Shown here in pieces: positions 9,560 to 19,531 of a stretch of DNA of 64,000 bases. This DNA comes from Xenorhabdus sp. BG5. GTDB taxonomy: Bacteria > Pseudomonadota > Gammaproteobacteria > Enterobacterales > Enterobacteriaceae. The position numbers and the translations under genes are program-made. The stretch spans positions 1 through 64,000 of the forward strand of contig NZ_JADEUG010000003.1 of the NCBI RefSeq assembly GCF_015163665.1, given 5' to 3'. The notes beneath the pieces are model-generated. The model searched no databases. It saw only the letters and a list, made by a program, of their open reading frames with translations, and was not told the origin of the DNA. Every line of letters begins with the position of its first letter. Within the stretch, counting starts at the first letter, position 1.

Positions 9560-10849
9560 GGAATAATATTTTCCTGTTGTTGATGATATATTGTGTTCAA
9601 TTACTCCGGTGCCATTTTACCAACATATACCCTAACATATTAAAATGCACTGACAACCCCTTATTTAACATCATTAATAAAAAGTTATGTTTTCACATGA
9701 CATAATATTGGAGTGATAAAGTAAGTTTTTGGGTATTAATTTAATGAAATTCAACTAGGTAAATGATTTTTCTCAGAAAACAAAAAAGGTTATTATCATG
9801 AATAAATTTAATTTGGTTTTTGTTTTTGGTGTATTGCATTGGTTTTTATGATTTTTTGGTTTTTTATGCTTATTTTTGAGTTGCTATAGTGACACATAGG
9901 CTAACCATAGAAAAATTCATGAAAACAATGAGGGGGTTAAATTACTATTAGAATATATTTGTGTGATTAGTAGGTGTGATTCTATTTTGCAGGCTTTAAA
10001 TGGGGTTTATTGGTATATAAATAACGCTATAACAATAGCATATGTCATTTGTAATTATTGTTTTTTATAATTGATTAATCACATGGTGTGGAATTGAAAT
10101 TCAGTGTTCGATATTTATTTTATGTATTTTCTATGTTTTGAGATTTTACAGATAAATTTTCAATGAGTTTTTATATTAAACAGTGTGTTAATAGATTTGG
10201 AATTTAATATCTAATAATTGGTGAAATAACGAATTGAAATCCATTGTATCTGATTCATCATTTCACATCTCAAGAATAGAAAATGGTCATTGTTGAAAAA
10301 AGAGTCAGAGGATTGAGTGCCTGGGCGATGAAATTCACACAGTTTGTGAGTGAACGCTGTTAATGCTTGGGTATAACTGGCTTTTTCGCTCCATTGAGTT
10401 GATTGGCAGCAGTGTAGTGTATCTCTTTTAGGGCAAATTAGCCCCCGATTGTCGTTTTCTAACCTGGAATCGACGGATGCTATACTACTGTGTTTGCCAT
10501 AAATGATAACACTTCTAGTAAAATTTCTGGGTGCTATCTTATTTAATAATAATAAAAACTAACATATGTGCATTATATTGAGATAATTTAACTGTGAAAT
10601 TTACACTATATATGGTTGTTGATTTTATTATTTTATCTATATGTAGTGTTTTAATCTTTTTTAAAGAGGCAACATTAAAAATAAAGTATTATAACTTATT
10701 GGCAGAGCCATAATTTTAATTGTCAGAGGGCGCAATGGTTTCTTTATCAAATTGTCAGATGTGTAACCGAATTCATCATTGCAAATTGATGAATGAGAGA
10801 TTTAGGCTAGTACAGAAATTTTCAATAATAAATTAAATGGAGGTAGTTT
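9560..10849. other. 1.29-kb AT-rich intergenic region upstream of proV and ogt
   Basis: No supported gene is seen here. The segment next to proV should hold the proU promoter. It is strongly AT-rich with many A/T tracts, as expected for H-NS-silenced proU control in relatives, but no operator was identified. A less AT-rich island at about 10280-10500 lies inside a minus-strand frame open for about 116 codons (10211-10559) without a usable start. An 8-bp inverted repeat (10771-10778 with 10787-10794) lies 56 bases before ogt. Confidence 0.6.
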
Positions 10850-11335
10850 ATGTATCATCATTACCTGAATACTCCAGAAGGATTTCCCAAGCCTTATGTA
10901 CATATCACTGCGGACGATGAAGGAGTAACCAGTATCAATTTCGTCAACGAAAAGAAAGAATTAGAATCGAAGAGTGTGATAACCAGGCAGTGCGTGAAAG
11001 AGTTGCAGGAATATTTTAAAGGGAAACGATTAACGTTTACCGTCCCTTTAAGTATGCAGGGAACTGAATTCCAAAAGCGTGTTTGGCAGCAACTTTGTAA
11101 AATTCCTTATGGCGAACTGTGGAGTTATAAACAGTTGGCACTAACGTTGGGATCGGTAAATTATTGCCGTGCGGTCGGTATGGCGAATTCACGCAACCCT
11201 ATTTCTTTGATTGTGCCTTGTCATCGGGTGATTGGACATGATGGTAAATTGGTTGGCTATACCGGTGGGCTGGATATCAAAAGGTGGCTACTCGATCATG
11301 AAAAAAATAGAAAGGTAAAAAGTAAACAGAATTAA
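10850..11335 (+). CDS. ogt: Methylated-DNA-protein cysteine methyltransferase
   Basis: The 161-residue protein removes O6-alkyl groups from guanine by suicidal transfer to its own cysteine. The active-site motif PCHRV is present with Cys at about 124. It is preceded by the winged-helix DNA-binding segment (GTEFQKRVWQQLCKIPYGEL, then YCRAVGMANSRNP). Length fits Ogt (171 in E. coli). A GGAGG site lies 8 bases before the ATG. It is a single gene, with cspE following after 183 bases. Confidence 0.93.
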   Translation: MYHHYLNTPEGFPKPYVHITADDEGVTSINFVNEKKELESKSVITRQCVKELQEYFKGKRLTFTVPLSMQGTEFQKRVWQQLCKIPYGELWSYKQLALTLGSVNYCRAVGMANSRNPISLIVPCHRVIGHDGKLVGYTGGLDIKRWLLDHEKNRKVKSKQN

Positions 11336-11524
11336 AATAAAACGCTAATTTATTTGTGAAATCACCATTGGCGTATAAAATCAATCAATGTAATTAAACA
11401 AAAAGTGTGTTTTTTTACATTCGGTTATATGTTTCGTGATCTATGTTGCAGACAGTGGACTATGTTATTTGCTGTACTGTACGTGACACAGAGTTCGTGT
11501 CTTTTTTATTAAAGGTAAGTGTTA

Positions 11525-11734
11525 ATGTCAAAAATTAAAGGTAACGTTAAGTGGTTTAATGAATCCAAAGGATTTGGTTTCATCACTCCAGAAGATGGTA
11601 GTAAAGATGTTTTTGTACACTTTTCCGCCATTCAGTCTAGCGGATTCAAGACTCTAGCTGATGGTCAAAAAGTAGAGTTTGAAATTACTGAGGGTGCGAA
11701 AGGTCCATCTGCTGCAAACGTTGTCGCAATCTAA
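11525..11734 (+). CDS. cspE: Cold-shock-like protein CspE
   Basis: The 69-residue OB-fold nucleic-acid chaperone carries RNP1 KGFGFITP and RNP2 VFVHF. It is nearly identical to E. coli CspE, including the N-terminal [16 protein letters not shown]. The ATG at 11525 is preferred over an upstream GTG at 11519 by this match and by AAAGGTAA upstream. CspE melts RNA secondary structure and acts as a transcription antiterminator. The region back to ogt leaves room for a 5' leader of over 100 bases, as in csp genes. The gene sits beside crcB, as in E. coli. Confidence 0.96.
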   Translation: MSKIKGNVKWFNESKGFGFITPEDGSKDVFVHFSAIQSSGFKTLADGQKVEFEITEGAKGPSAANVVAI

Positions 11735-11753
11735 TTTCGAATCCCGTATTCTG

Positions 11754-11781
11754 AAAACCCGTTTTGATAACGGGTTTTTTT
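11754..11781 (+). terminator. Rho-independent terminator of cspE
   Basis: A 10-bp stem (AAAACCCGTT at 11754-11763 with 11769-11778, loop TTGAT) ends in seven T residues, 19 bases after the cspE stop codon. Confidence 0.9.
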
Positions 11782-11814
11782 AATCTTATTCACTTTTAGA
11801 CAGTTATAAGATCC

Positions 11815-12189
11815 TTACAATTTGTTCATCACTGCAAAAGCCAATACTGTCATCAACAATGAGCCGATCACATTCACCAAAATACTAACCAGTGCCCAGC
11901 CTATTCTTCCGGCCTGCAATAAGTAAACTACTTCGGCTGAAAAGGTGGAAAAGGTCGTTAGCCCACCGCAAAACCCCGTCGTTAGCATGAGCTTCCAAAT
12001 CGGATCGAGATGTGTGGCTTTGTTAAAATAGGCCAAACCCAATCCAATGATAAAGGCGCCAATGCAATTAGCCGTCAGTGTACCAACGGCAATCGGGGAA
12101 GCCGATGTGTTTAGGCGGAGGCTGATGAGCCAGCGTAGTACACTACCCAGGCCACCACCAATAAATACAGCAAATATAATATTCATCAT
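11815..12189 (-). CDS. crcB: Fluoride ion channel CrcB/FluC
   Basis: The 124-residue, four-helix membrane protein has the CrcB/Fluc pattern: [14 protein letters not shown] near the N-terminus, [14 protein letters not shown], and [13 protein letters not shown], which contains the Phe-box and Thr-Ser track of the pore. Dual-topology dimers export fluoride. It starts 15 bases after lipA ends on the same strand, so there is no space for a dedicated fluoride riboswitch. Confidence 0.94.
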   Translation of the reverse strand: MMNIIFAVFIGGGLGSVLRWLISLRLNTSASPIAVGTLTANCIGAFIIGLGLAYFNKATHLDPIWKLMLTTGFCGGLTTFSTFSAEVVYLLQAGRIGWALVSILVNVIGSLLMTVLAFAVMNKL

Positions 12190-12204
12190 GATGGTGGCAA
12201 CAGA

Positions 12205-13170
12205 TTATTTGATTTCTACGCCCTTGGCCTGTAAGTCAGCATGGTACGAAGAGCGAACAAACGGACCACAGGCAGCATGGGTAAAGCCCATTTCCAGCGC
12301 GGCTTCTTTCATTTCATCGAATTCAGCGGGGCTAACATAACGCTGCACTGGCAGGTGATGGCGGCTTGGTTGTAAATATTGTCCTAAAGTCAGCATGGTA
12401 ACCCCGTGGCTACGCAAATCACGCATGACCTCTAAAATTTCTTCGTTGGTTTCTCCTAATCCCACCATTAAGCCTGATTTGGTCGGGATATCTGGATGTG
12501 CTTCTTTGAATTTTTCCAGGAGTTTCAACGACCAGGCATAGTTAGCACCGGGACGAACCTGACGATAAACCCGTGGCACGTTTTCCAAATTGTGGTTGAA
12601 CACATCAGGCGGAGTTGCGGTCAGAATTTCCAGCGCACGATCCATACGCCCGCGGAAATCTGGCACTAAAGTTTCAATCTTAATTGATGGGTTTTTTTCA
12701 CGAATAGCCGTGATACAGTCAGCAAAATGTTGTGCACCACCATCACGCAGATCGTCACGGTCAACCGATGTAATAACGACATAACGCAGCCCCATATCCT
12801 GGATAGTCTGCGCGAGCTTGATAGGTTCATTTGCATCAGGTGCATTTGGGCGACCATGAGCTACGTCACAGAATGGACAGCGACGAGTACAGATGGCGCC
12901 AAGGATCATAAAAGTGGCGGTTCCGTGGTTAAAACACTCAGCAAGGTTAGGGCAGGAGGCTTCTTCACAGACAGAATGCAACCCATTTTTGCGCATTGCC
13001 GCTTTGATACCCTGAATGCGGCTGGAATCCGCAGGAAGTTTGATTTTCATCCACTCAGGTTTACGCAAGAGTGCTTCACGTTCTGTGGCAATTGTTTTCA
13101 CAGGGATCAAAGCCATCTTGTCTGCGTCGCGGTATTTGACACCACGTTCCATCTGAATTGGTTTACTCAT
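12205..13170 (-). CDS. lipA: Lipoyl synthase
   Basis: This radical-SAM enzyme inserts two sulfurs into protein-bound octanoyl groups to make lipoyl cofactors. It has 321 residues, the same as E. coli. The auxiliary cluster cysteines are at 68, 73 and 79 (C-x4-C-x5-C), and the radical-SAM cluster is at 94, 98 and 101 (CTRRCPFC). It lies downstream of lipB, which makes its octanoylated substrate, with a 118-base gap. In E. coli another gene (ybeF) lies between them and is missing here. Confidence 0.97.
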   Translation of the reverse strand: MSKPIQMERGVKYRDADKMALIPVKTIATEREALLRKPEWMKIKLPADSSRIQGIKAAMRKNGLHSVCEEASCPNLAECFNHGTATFMILGAICTRRCPFCDVAHGRPNAPDANEPIKLAQTIQDMGLRYVVITSVDRDDLRDGGAQHFADCITAIREKNPSIKIETLVPDFRGRMDRALEILTATPPDVFNHNLENVPRVYRQVRPGANYAWSLKLLEKFKEAHPDIPTKSGLMVGLGETNEEILEVMRDLRSHGVTMLTLGQYLQPSRHHLPVQRYVSPAEFDEMKEAALEMGFTHAACGPFVRSSYHADLQAKGVEIK

Positions 13171-13288
13171 AATCGTGCTGCTTCCAGTTATATTCTTCAG
13201 ATTTTGACTTATTGCCTGATGGTTATGAGAAAAATATCAAGGCAAATAAATCCATTAAAATTTTTTTGAAAAATGTTAAAAAATTATA

Positions 13289-13939
13289 TCATCTTTCGTC
13301 GATGAGTTGGAATCCCAAGATCTGACAGAATTTTTCCACCAGAATGGGTTGTACATCTTCAATGGTCACTCCGGTGACGAAGTCACTGAGTTGGATCATT
13401 TGCATTCCTGCATAACCACAAGGGTTTATGCGTAAAAATGGTTGTAAGTCCATTGCAATATTCAGTGCCAGACCGTGGAAAGAGCATCCTTTTCGGATAC
13501 GCAACCCAAGGGAACATATTTTGTTACCTGCGACATAAACTCCGGGGGCATCTGGGCGAGCACATGATTCCACGCCAAAATGCGCCAGCGTTTCGATGAC
13601 GGTATTTTCGATTGAAGTGACCAATTGACGCACCCCAATTTTTGACCGTTTTAAGTCAATCAAAACATACATGACCTGTTGTCCGGGACCATGATAAGTA
13701 ATCTGTCCTCCCCTGTCTGACTGGACGACAGGGATATCACCAGGTGCAAGTATATGCTCAGCTTTGCCAGCTTGGCCTTGTGTAAATACTTTCTCGTGCT
13801 GGACAAGCCAGATTTCATCAGGTGTTTCCGCTGTACGTTGTTCGGTGAATTGATGCATGGCATCAGAAACCGGCTCGTAGGGCTGAATACCTAACTGACG
13901 TAAAATAACGGTGTTATGTTGCAATGGGAATTTCATCAT
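13289..13939 (-). CDS. lipB: Octanoyltransferase
   Basis: LipB moves octanoate from acyl carrier protein to lipoyl domains, the first step of lipoate synthesis. The 216-residue protein keeps the catalytic Cys174 (INPCGYAGM) and Lys140 (NKICSLGLR), plus the [14 protein letters not shown] motif. Either of two adjacent ATG codons could be the start. It is separated from trkH by a divergent 168-base promoter region. In E. coli ybeD precedes lipB directly; here trkH intervenes. Confidence 0.96.
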   Translation of the reverse strand: MMKFPLQHNTVILRQLGIQPYEPVSDAMHQFTEQRTAETPDEIWLVQHEKVFTQGQAGKAEHILAPGDIPVVQSDRGGQITYHGPGQQVMYVLIDLKRSKIGVRQLVTSIENTVIETLAHFGVESCARPDAPGVYVAGNKICSLGLRIRKGCSFHGLALNIAMDLQPFLRINPCGYAGMQMIQLSDFVTGVTIEDVQPILVEKFCQILGFQLIDER

Positions 13940-14107
13940 TCATTAACAAAAAGTGCCCGCCAGTATAACGCTGTAAGATGATTCTCACCAGTTTGAGAGT
14001 GCCTTAATGCAATAATATTGTTCATTAGACGAATATATTTTTATTTTATATTATCATGGTTATATATTTTGACGATTTTCCCTTTAATCTCCTGTTTGAG
14101 CTAGCAG

Positions 14108-15568
14108 ATGGTCAAAAAAAACCAACTTCTGATTGTTGGGCATCTTTGTAGTTTTCTGGTGCTCCTTTACAGCCTCTCTATGTTGCTGCCTACTTTTGTG
14201 GCTTTGTTTTATAAAGAAAAAAGTGTTTTTGCTTTTTTTGAGACATTTGTCATTGGTTTTATTACAGGTGGAATAGGCTGGTACTTTACCCGTAAAATCA
14301 AGGCGCAGCCCAGTACGCAAGATGGTTTTCTTATCATTGTACTTTTCTGGCTGTTGTTCTCATTGCTGAGTGCTTTGCCTTTTGTCCTCGATAAAAGTTT
14401 AAACATCAATTTGGTAGATGCAATGTTTGAAGGGATATCTGGCATTACGACTACCGGAGCCACGGTATTGAATGATGTCTCAGCCCTGCCAAAGTCCGTG
14501 CTCTATTATCGTGCCCAGCTCAATTTTATTGGTGGTTTGGGCGTCATTGTCCTTGCCGTTGCCATTTTGCCTTTATTGGGGATTGGTGGCGCCAAACTCT
14601 ATCAATCAGAAATGCCCGGCCCTTTCAAAGAAGAACGGTTGACTCCCCGGCTTGCGGATGGTGCCAAGAGTTTGTGGGTAGTGTATTTGTTGTTGGGCGG
14701 ACTCTGTTCAGCCAGTTTTTGGGCCGCAGGAATGTCGTGGTTTGATGCTGTCTGTCATGGGATATCAACGGTGTCTTTGGGCGGATTTTCTACCCGCAAT
14801 GAGAGTCTTGGTTATTACGACAGCGCAGCCATTGAAATGGTGGGAGGCATTTTTTCAGTCCTGTCAGCCGTCAACTTTACGCTCTATTTTGTTGCCCTGA
14901 CGCGCAGGAGCTTAAAACCGCTGCTAAAAAATGCTGAATTGCAATTTTTCTTACTGGTACTGACGGTGATCGTTGTCATTATCTGGTTAGAATTATACCG
15001 TTCAGGCATGTATGGCGTGACAGAAGCCTTTGTTCACGGCTTTTTTATGACCAGTTCCATGATGACGGATAATGGTTTAGCAACCTCTGATTACGCTCAA
15101 TGGCCTCCCCATACAATATTGCTGTTGCTGGCAGTGAGTTTTTTTGGTGGCTGCGTGGGATCAACGTGTGGAGGCATTAAAGCTCTCCGTTTTATGATTC
15201 TGGCAAAACAGAGTGTGAGTGAGATTAACCAGCTCATTCATCCAAATGCCATTTCAACGATTAAAATTGGTCAATCTGTGGTGCAGGAAAGAGTGCTGCG
15301 TTCTGTCTGGGGTTTCTTCTTTCTCTATGTCTTTTTTAGTTGTTTCTTTGTTTGGGCTTTGAACTTGCTCGGTTATGATTTGATGACTTCATTTGCTACT
15401 GCGGCGGCTTGTATTAATAACATGGGGATAGGATATGGTGCGACAGCACAAGGATTCGGTGATCTTGACCCTATAGCGAAATGGATGATGTGTGCGGCCA
15501 TGTTATTGGGAAGGTTAGAAATTTACCCAATACTGATCTTATGTTCAAAAGCGTTTTGGCGTTTTTGA
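14108..15568 (+). CDS. trkH: Trk-type potassium uptake membrane protein
   Basis: The 486-residue TrkH/TrkG-family transporter has four pore-loop repeats that form the K+ filter: near GISGITTTGATV, HGISTVSLGGFST, FFMTSSMMTDNGLAT and CINNMGIGYGATA. The protein works with the NAD-binding TrkA subunit, not encoded nearby. Length matches E. coli TrkH/TrkG (483-485). It is inserted on the opposite strand between lipB and ybeD, which are neighbours in E. coli, so it was placed here by rearrangement or transfer. It may be a second trkH copy. Confidence 0.92.
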   Translation: MVKKNQLLIVGHLCSFLVLLYSLSMLLPTFVALFYKEKSVFAFFETFVIGFITGGIGWYFTRKIKAQPSTQDGFLIIVLFWLLFSLLSALPFVLDKSLNINLVDAMFEGISGITTTGATVLNDVSALPKSVLYYRAQLNFIGGLGVIVLAVAILPLLGIGGAKLYQSEMPGPFKEERLTPRLADGAKSLWVVYLLLGGLCSASFWAAGMSWFDAVCHGISTVSLGGFSTRNESLGYYDSAAIEMVGGIFSVLSAVNFTLYFVALTRRSLKPLLKNAELQFFLLVLTVIVVIIWLELYRSGMYGVTEAFVHGFFMTSSMMTDNGLATSDYAQWPPHTILLLLAVSFFGGCVGSTCGGIKALRFMILAKQSVSEINQLIHPNAISTIKIGQSVVQERVLRSVWGFFFLYVFFSCFFVWALNLLGYDLMTSFATAAACINNMGIGYGATAQGFGDLDPIAKWMMCAAMLLGRLEIYPILILCSKAFWRF

Positions 15569-15667
15569 TCAGAATGTTAGATCGAACATTAATTAATGTT
15601 ATGGCGTATTGGGCTAAGTCTCCACGAAATAATCATGCCTGAATCTGACTCAATGTTTTTTTATTAA

Positions 15668-15695
15668 CAATGCGCTGACATGTATCAGCGCATTG
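15668..15695. terminator. Bidirectional terminator between trkH and ybeD
   Basis: A perfect 11-bp stem (CAATGCGCTGA at 15668-15678 with 15685-15695) with a 6-base loop stands between the converging genes. Short T-rich runs follow on both strands. Confidence 0.8.
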
Positions 15696-15736
15696 TATTT
15701 TAATGAATCGAGTTTTAATGAATTGTGATTGTCCCA

Positions 15737-16000
15737 TTACAGCACAACGCGAACCAACTCCAGCTGACCCAACTCTTCATACAGCGTTTCAACTTGCTCA
15801 ATATGTGTCGCATTGATGGTAATGGATACGGAATGGTAATTGCCTTTGCTGCTGGGTTTCACGACGGGAGAATAATCGCCTGGGGCATGGCGTTGAACGA
15901 CTTCAATCACTTGATCCACTAGCTCAGGTTGAGCCAAGCCCATCACTTTGTAGGTGAATGAGCAGGGGAACTCAAGCAGTTCATTTAATTTCGTTTTCAT
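15737..16000 (-). CDS. ybeD: Conserved protein YbeD (DUF493)
   Basis: The 87-residue cytoplasmic protein is nearly identical in length and sequence to E. coli YbeD ([20 protein letters not shown]). The fold resembles the regulatory ACT-like domain of phosphoglycerate dehydrogenase, but its function is unknown. It follows dacA on the same strand after 109 bases. Its usual partner lipB has been displaced by trkH. Confidence 0.95.
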   Translation of the reverse strand: MKTKLNELLEFPCSFTYKVMGLAQPELVDQVIEVVQRHAPGDYSPVVKPSSKGNYHSVSITINATHIEQVETLYEELGQLELVRVVL

Positions 16001-16109
16001 GGGTATTCCTAAAATATATTTGCCACGGCATCAGGGTTGATTTGCCGTGGCGTGATAATTTTCTAACGGTATGTCATTAATATAGGCTCAATATTTGGCT
16101 TTCAAGAGA

Positions 16110-17318
16110 TCAGCCGAACCAGTGGTGGAACATCAGCCGGATATAGTCGATCATACGGCTAAAGAAGCCACCTTCTTTGACTTCTTGCATCACAACTAAT
16201 GGACGTTGTTCAATGATTTTACCATCAAGCTGGAAGTTGATAGTTCCGACAACTTGATTTTTAGCGAGTGGTGCGTGCAGTTCGGTATTGTTCAATACAT
16301 AGCTGGCTTTCAGGTCTTTCAAACGGCCACGGGGGATAGTCAGGTAAACATTTTTATCAACACCCAATTGCACCTTATCAGTATCACCATACCAGATTGG
16401 CTCTGACGCAAATTCTTTACCAACTTGTAGTGGTGAAACCGTTTCGAAGAAACGGAAACCCCACGTCAATAATTTTTTGCTGTCGGTCTCACGTCCCTTG
16501 AAGGTTGGGCTGCCCATCACCGCAGAAATCAAGCGCATATTGCCTTCGGTAGCAGAAGCAACAAGGTTATATCCCGCACCACTGGTATGGCCCGTTTTAA
16601 TACCGTCAACATTCAAGCTTTTATCCCATAACAAGCCATTACGATTAGGCTGGCGAATGTTGTTGTAAGTAAAATCTTTTTCTTTGTAGATAGCGTATTC
16701 ATCCGGTACATCACGGATTAGGGCTTGGCCAATCAATGCCATATCATGGGCAGAGCTATATTGGCCGGGGGCATCCAGGCCATGAACGGTTTGAAAATGG
16801 GTATTTTTCAGCCCTAAATTTTGCACATATTGATTCATCAAACTGACGAATGCATCTTGGCTGCCCGCCACATAGTCTGCCATAGCGACACAGGCATCGT
16901 TGCCAGATTGCAAGTTGATACCGCGGGAGAGCATAGCGACAGAAACCTGGTCACCTGGTTTTAAAAACATCAAAGATGAGCCTTTAAATACCGGATTACC
17001 CGTTGCCCAGGCATCTTTACCGACAGTAACGATATCTTCCGGTTTGATTTTTCCTGATTTGATGGCTTGGCCAATGACGTAGCTGGTCATCATTTTAGTC
17101 AGACTGGCGGGATCGCGGCGGACATCTGCATCCTTTTCGGCCAATATCTTTCCTGAGTTGTAATCAATCAGAATATAGGCTTCTGAATCCAGTTCTGGTA
17201 CACCAGGGATCATGGTTTTGAAATTATCATCCGCGTAGGCAGATGCGGAAACGCTGGCAGCCAGAGCGATGCCTAACGTGGCTCTTTTAATAAAACGGGA
17301 AGTAACTATGTATTTCAT
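16110..17318 (-). CDS. dacA: D-alanyl-D-alanine carboxypeptidase (PBP5)
   Basis: PBP5 trims the terminal D-Ala from peptidoglycan pentapeptides. The 402-residue protein has a signal peptide (cleavage near residue 29, SAYA|DDNF), the catalytic SLTK at 72-75, SGN at 138-140 and KTG at 241-243. A C-terminal amphipathic helix ([15 protein letters not shown]) would anchor it to the periplasmic face of the inner membrane. Length equals that of E. coli DacA (403). It is last of the mrdA-rodA-rlpA-dacA cell-wall group. Confidence 0.97.
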   Translation of the reverse strand: MKYIVTSRFIKRATLGIALAASVSASAYADDNFKTMIPGVPELDSEAYILIDYNSGKILAEKDADVRRDPASLTKMMTSYVIGQAIKSGKIKPEDIVTVGKDAWATGNPVFKGSSLMFLKPGDQVSVAMLSRGINLQSGNDACVAMADYVAGSQDAFVSLMNQYVQNLGLKNTHFQTVHGLDAPGQYSSAHDMALIGQALIRDVPDEYAIYKEKDFTYNNIRQPNRNGLLWDKSLNVDGIKTGHTSGAGYNLVASATEGNMRLISAVMGSPTFKGRETDSKKLLTWGFRFFETVSPLQVGKEFASEPIWYGDTDKVQLGVDKNVYLTIPRGRLKDLKASYVLNNTELHAPLAKNQVVGTINFQLDGKIIEQRPLVVMQEVKEGGFFSRMIDYIRLMFHHWFG

Positions 17319-17424
17319 GATTGATTAGATAACATCCGTGAGAGAAGGATTGATAATAAATGACATAATAACAAATGAAAAAAAAGCTGACATTAAACAA
17401 AACTGAGTGCAGCAAATTTTATCT

Positions 17425-17452
17425 GCCTGCTGACAGGAAAATATCAGCAGGC
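17425..17452. other. 9-bp hairpin between rlpA and dacA
   Basis: Arms GCCTGCTGA (17425-17433) and 17444-17452 are perfect complements with a 10-base loop, inside the 176-base rlpA-dacA gap. No T-tract is seen. It may be a transcript-end stabiliser or attenuator ahead of dacA. Confidence 0.4.
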
Positions 17453-17494
17453 GGTGATGCTATTTATCGCGTTATCGTGATGGTGTTGCCTGAA

Positions 17495-18394
17495 TCAGGG
17501 CGCAACAATAAACGAAGATTGCTGCATCTGATCTGTCAATTTCTTTTGCAATTCCATAGCTTGCTGGCGGTTATTGAATGGTCCTAACTGGACGCGATAG
17601 ACGTTACCAAATGGGATAATACGCCCTTGAACATTAAAGCGCTGGCTCAATGACTGTTGCCATTCTTTGGCTTTTTGCTCAGCGCTGATTGCACCTACTT
17701 GTACCATGTAACCGCTTGTTGATTCAGATGCTTCAGCCAGCGGCTGCTTCACTGTATTTTCGTCAGCAGAATTGCTTGTTACAGCAGGAAGCATTGATGA
17801 TTGAGCACTCAGATTAGGTCTTTCAGGTAAAGCAAAGCTCTGTTTAACAATCGTCGATCCTTCTATTCCCAAACCGGAAAGTGAGCCATCAGGTGAAACA
17901 AGAATACCATCCAGTTTCACTTTGCTTTGTGGCATCAAATTGAGCCGTTCTGCTGCTGCATGAGATAATTCGATAATTTTCCCTGGCTTATTGTAAGGGC
18001 CGCGATCATTGATCCTGACAATCATCATACGTCCATTGCTTAAGTTGGTGACACGGACATAACTTGGGATAGGCAGTGTCGGGTGCGCTGCCGCTAAAGC
18101 ATAGGGATTCGCTCGTTCACCAATTGCCGTCAGTTTTCCATTGGATTCTTCACCGAACCAACTGGCGTAGCCTGTCTGGGTAAAGTGAGCAGGATCTTGC
18201 ACTATGTGATAGGTTTGCCCGTCCCGCTGATAATCACGGTTGGCACTTGGATAGTGAGGTTCATATTGAGGCTCAGCCCCCAGAACTTCACGAGTTGGAA
18301 CGGGGGGAAGAGAAGATGTCCGATTGTTATCTGTTGTGGTACAGCCTGATATTAGTACAGCCACGATGCCAAGTATAAGCCACTGTTGACGCAT
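17495..18394 (-). CDS. rlpA: Septal-ring lytic transglycosylase lipoprotein RlpA
   Basis: The 299-residue outer-membrane lipoprotein has a lipobox VLISGC (Cys18), a double-psi beta-barrel domain (about 72-165, with the catalytic-type ASWFGEE and INDRGPY motifs) and a C-terminal SPOR domain (about 225-298) that binds denuded glycan at the division septum. It is shorter than E. coli RlpA (362), mostly in the linker. It lies 12 bases downstream of rodA. Confidence 0.93.
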   Translation of the reverse strand: MRQQWLILGIVAVLISGCTTTDNNRTSSLPPVPTREVLGAEPQYEPHYPSANRDYQRDGQTYHIVQDPAHFTQTGYASWFGEESNGKLTAIGERANPYALAAAHPTLPIPSYVRVTNLSNGRMMIVRINDRGPYNKPGKIIELSHAAAERLNLMPQSKVKLDGILVSPDGSLSGLGIEGSTIVKQSFALPERPNLSAQSSMLPAVTSNSADENTVKQPLAEASESTSGYMVQVGAISAEQKAKEWQQSLSQRFNVQGRIIPFGNVYRVQLGPFNNRQQAMELQKKLTDQMQQSSFIVAP

Positions 18395-18406
18395 GAAACT
18401 TCTTCC

Positions 18407-19531
18407 TCATAAACTTTTGGACAATAATTTACGATGCGTATGTATCGACATGATAATGCCGAACCCCGCCATTAGGACAATTAATGCTGATCCCCCATAA
18501 CTAATCAACGGCAGGGGAACACCGACTACCGGCAGGATACCGCTTACCATGCCGATATTGACAAAAATATAAACAAAGAAAATCAGTATCAATCCTCCGA
18601 CCATGACTCGGCCAAAAGTATTCTGCGCTTTGGTTGCAATAAACAGACCACGCATAATAACCAGCAAGTAGAGTACCAGCAAAACCAGGACGCCAATTAA
18701 CCCCAACTCTTCAGACAGAACGGCGAAAATAAAGTCAGTATGTCGCTCCGGCAGGAATTCTAACTGCGATTGAGTGCCTTGTAACCAGCCTTTGCCAAAT
18801 ATTCCTCCTGAGCCAATAGCAATTTTGGACTGAATGATATGGTAGCCTTTGCCCAATGGATCACTTTCTGGGTCCAATAGCATCATAACGCGGGCGCGTT
18901 GGTAATCATGCATCAGGAAGAACCACAATATTGGGATGAAACAGGCAAGCAGTAAAACAGCAACGCCAATGAGTTTCCAATTCATTCCCGCTAAAAATAG
19001 GATGAATATCCCAGAAGCCGCAATCAAAATAGATGTACCTAAATCGGGTTGTGCTGCTACCAGTAGCGTAGGGACAAAGGTCAAAGCTAATGCAATGCCT
19101 GTATTTTTCAGCGAAGGTGGGCAGAGGTCTCGATTCATAAAGCGAGCTACCATCAAAGGTACGGCGATTTTAGCAATTTCTGACGGTTGGAAACGTACAA
19201 TACCCAGATCCAGCCAACGCTGCGCCCCCTTACTAATTTGCCCAAAAACATCAACAAAAATGAGCAATATGATACAAACAATATAGAGATAGGGTGCCCA
19301 GTTTTCGTACATGCGTGGAGGAACCTGAGCTAAAGCGATCATTATTATGAGACCCATGATGACTTGCCCTATTTTTCGCTCCATCATATCCATGTCTTGC
19401 CCACTGGCGCTCCACATAATGAAGAGGCTGTAGACCAGTAATGCCAGAACGCATAGCAATAATGGAATATCTATATGGAGTCGAGTCCAGAAAGAGATCT
19501 TGTTTGATGAATCTGTCATGGTGTTACTCAA
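18407..19531 (-). CDS. rodA: Rod-shape peptidoglycan glycosyltransferase RodA
   Basis: The 374-residue SEDS-family polymerase (also mrdB) has about ten membrane helices and conserved blocks such as [26 protein letters not shown] and PLPLISYGG. The Asp in AQPDLG matches the residue essential for activity in the family. It polymerises glycan for lateral wall growth with PBP2, encoded directly upstream. Its start overlaps the mrdA stop by 4 bases, implying translational coupling. Confidence 0.97.
   Translation of the reverse strand: MSNTMTDSSNKISFWTRLHIDIPLLLCVLALLVYSLFIMWSASGQDMDMMERKIGQVIMGLIIMIALAQVPPRMYENWAPYLYIVCIILLIFVDVFGQISKGAQRWLDLGIVRFQPSEIAKIAVPLMVARFMNRDLCPPSLKNTGIALALTFVPTLLVAAQPDLGTSILIAASGIFILFLAGMNWKLIGVAVLLLACFIPILWFFLMHDYQRARVMMLLDPESDPLGKGYHIIQSKIAIGSGGIFGKGWLQGTQSQLEFLPERHTDFIFAVLSEELGLIGVLVLLVLYLLVIMRGLFIATKAQNTFGRVMVGGLILIFFVYIFVNIGMVSGILPVVGVPLPLISYGGSALIVLMAGFGIIMSIHTHRKLLSKSL

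Noticed and set aside
11340-12204. Fluoride riboswitch controlling crcB
   Set aside because: crcB follows lipA by 15 bases, and no crcB-motif pseudoknot sequence was seen.
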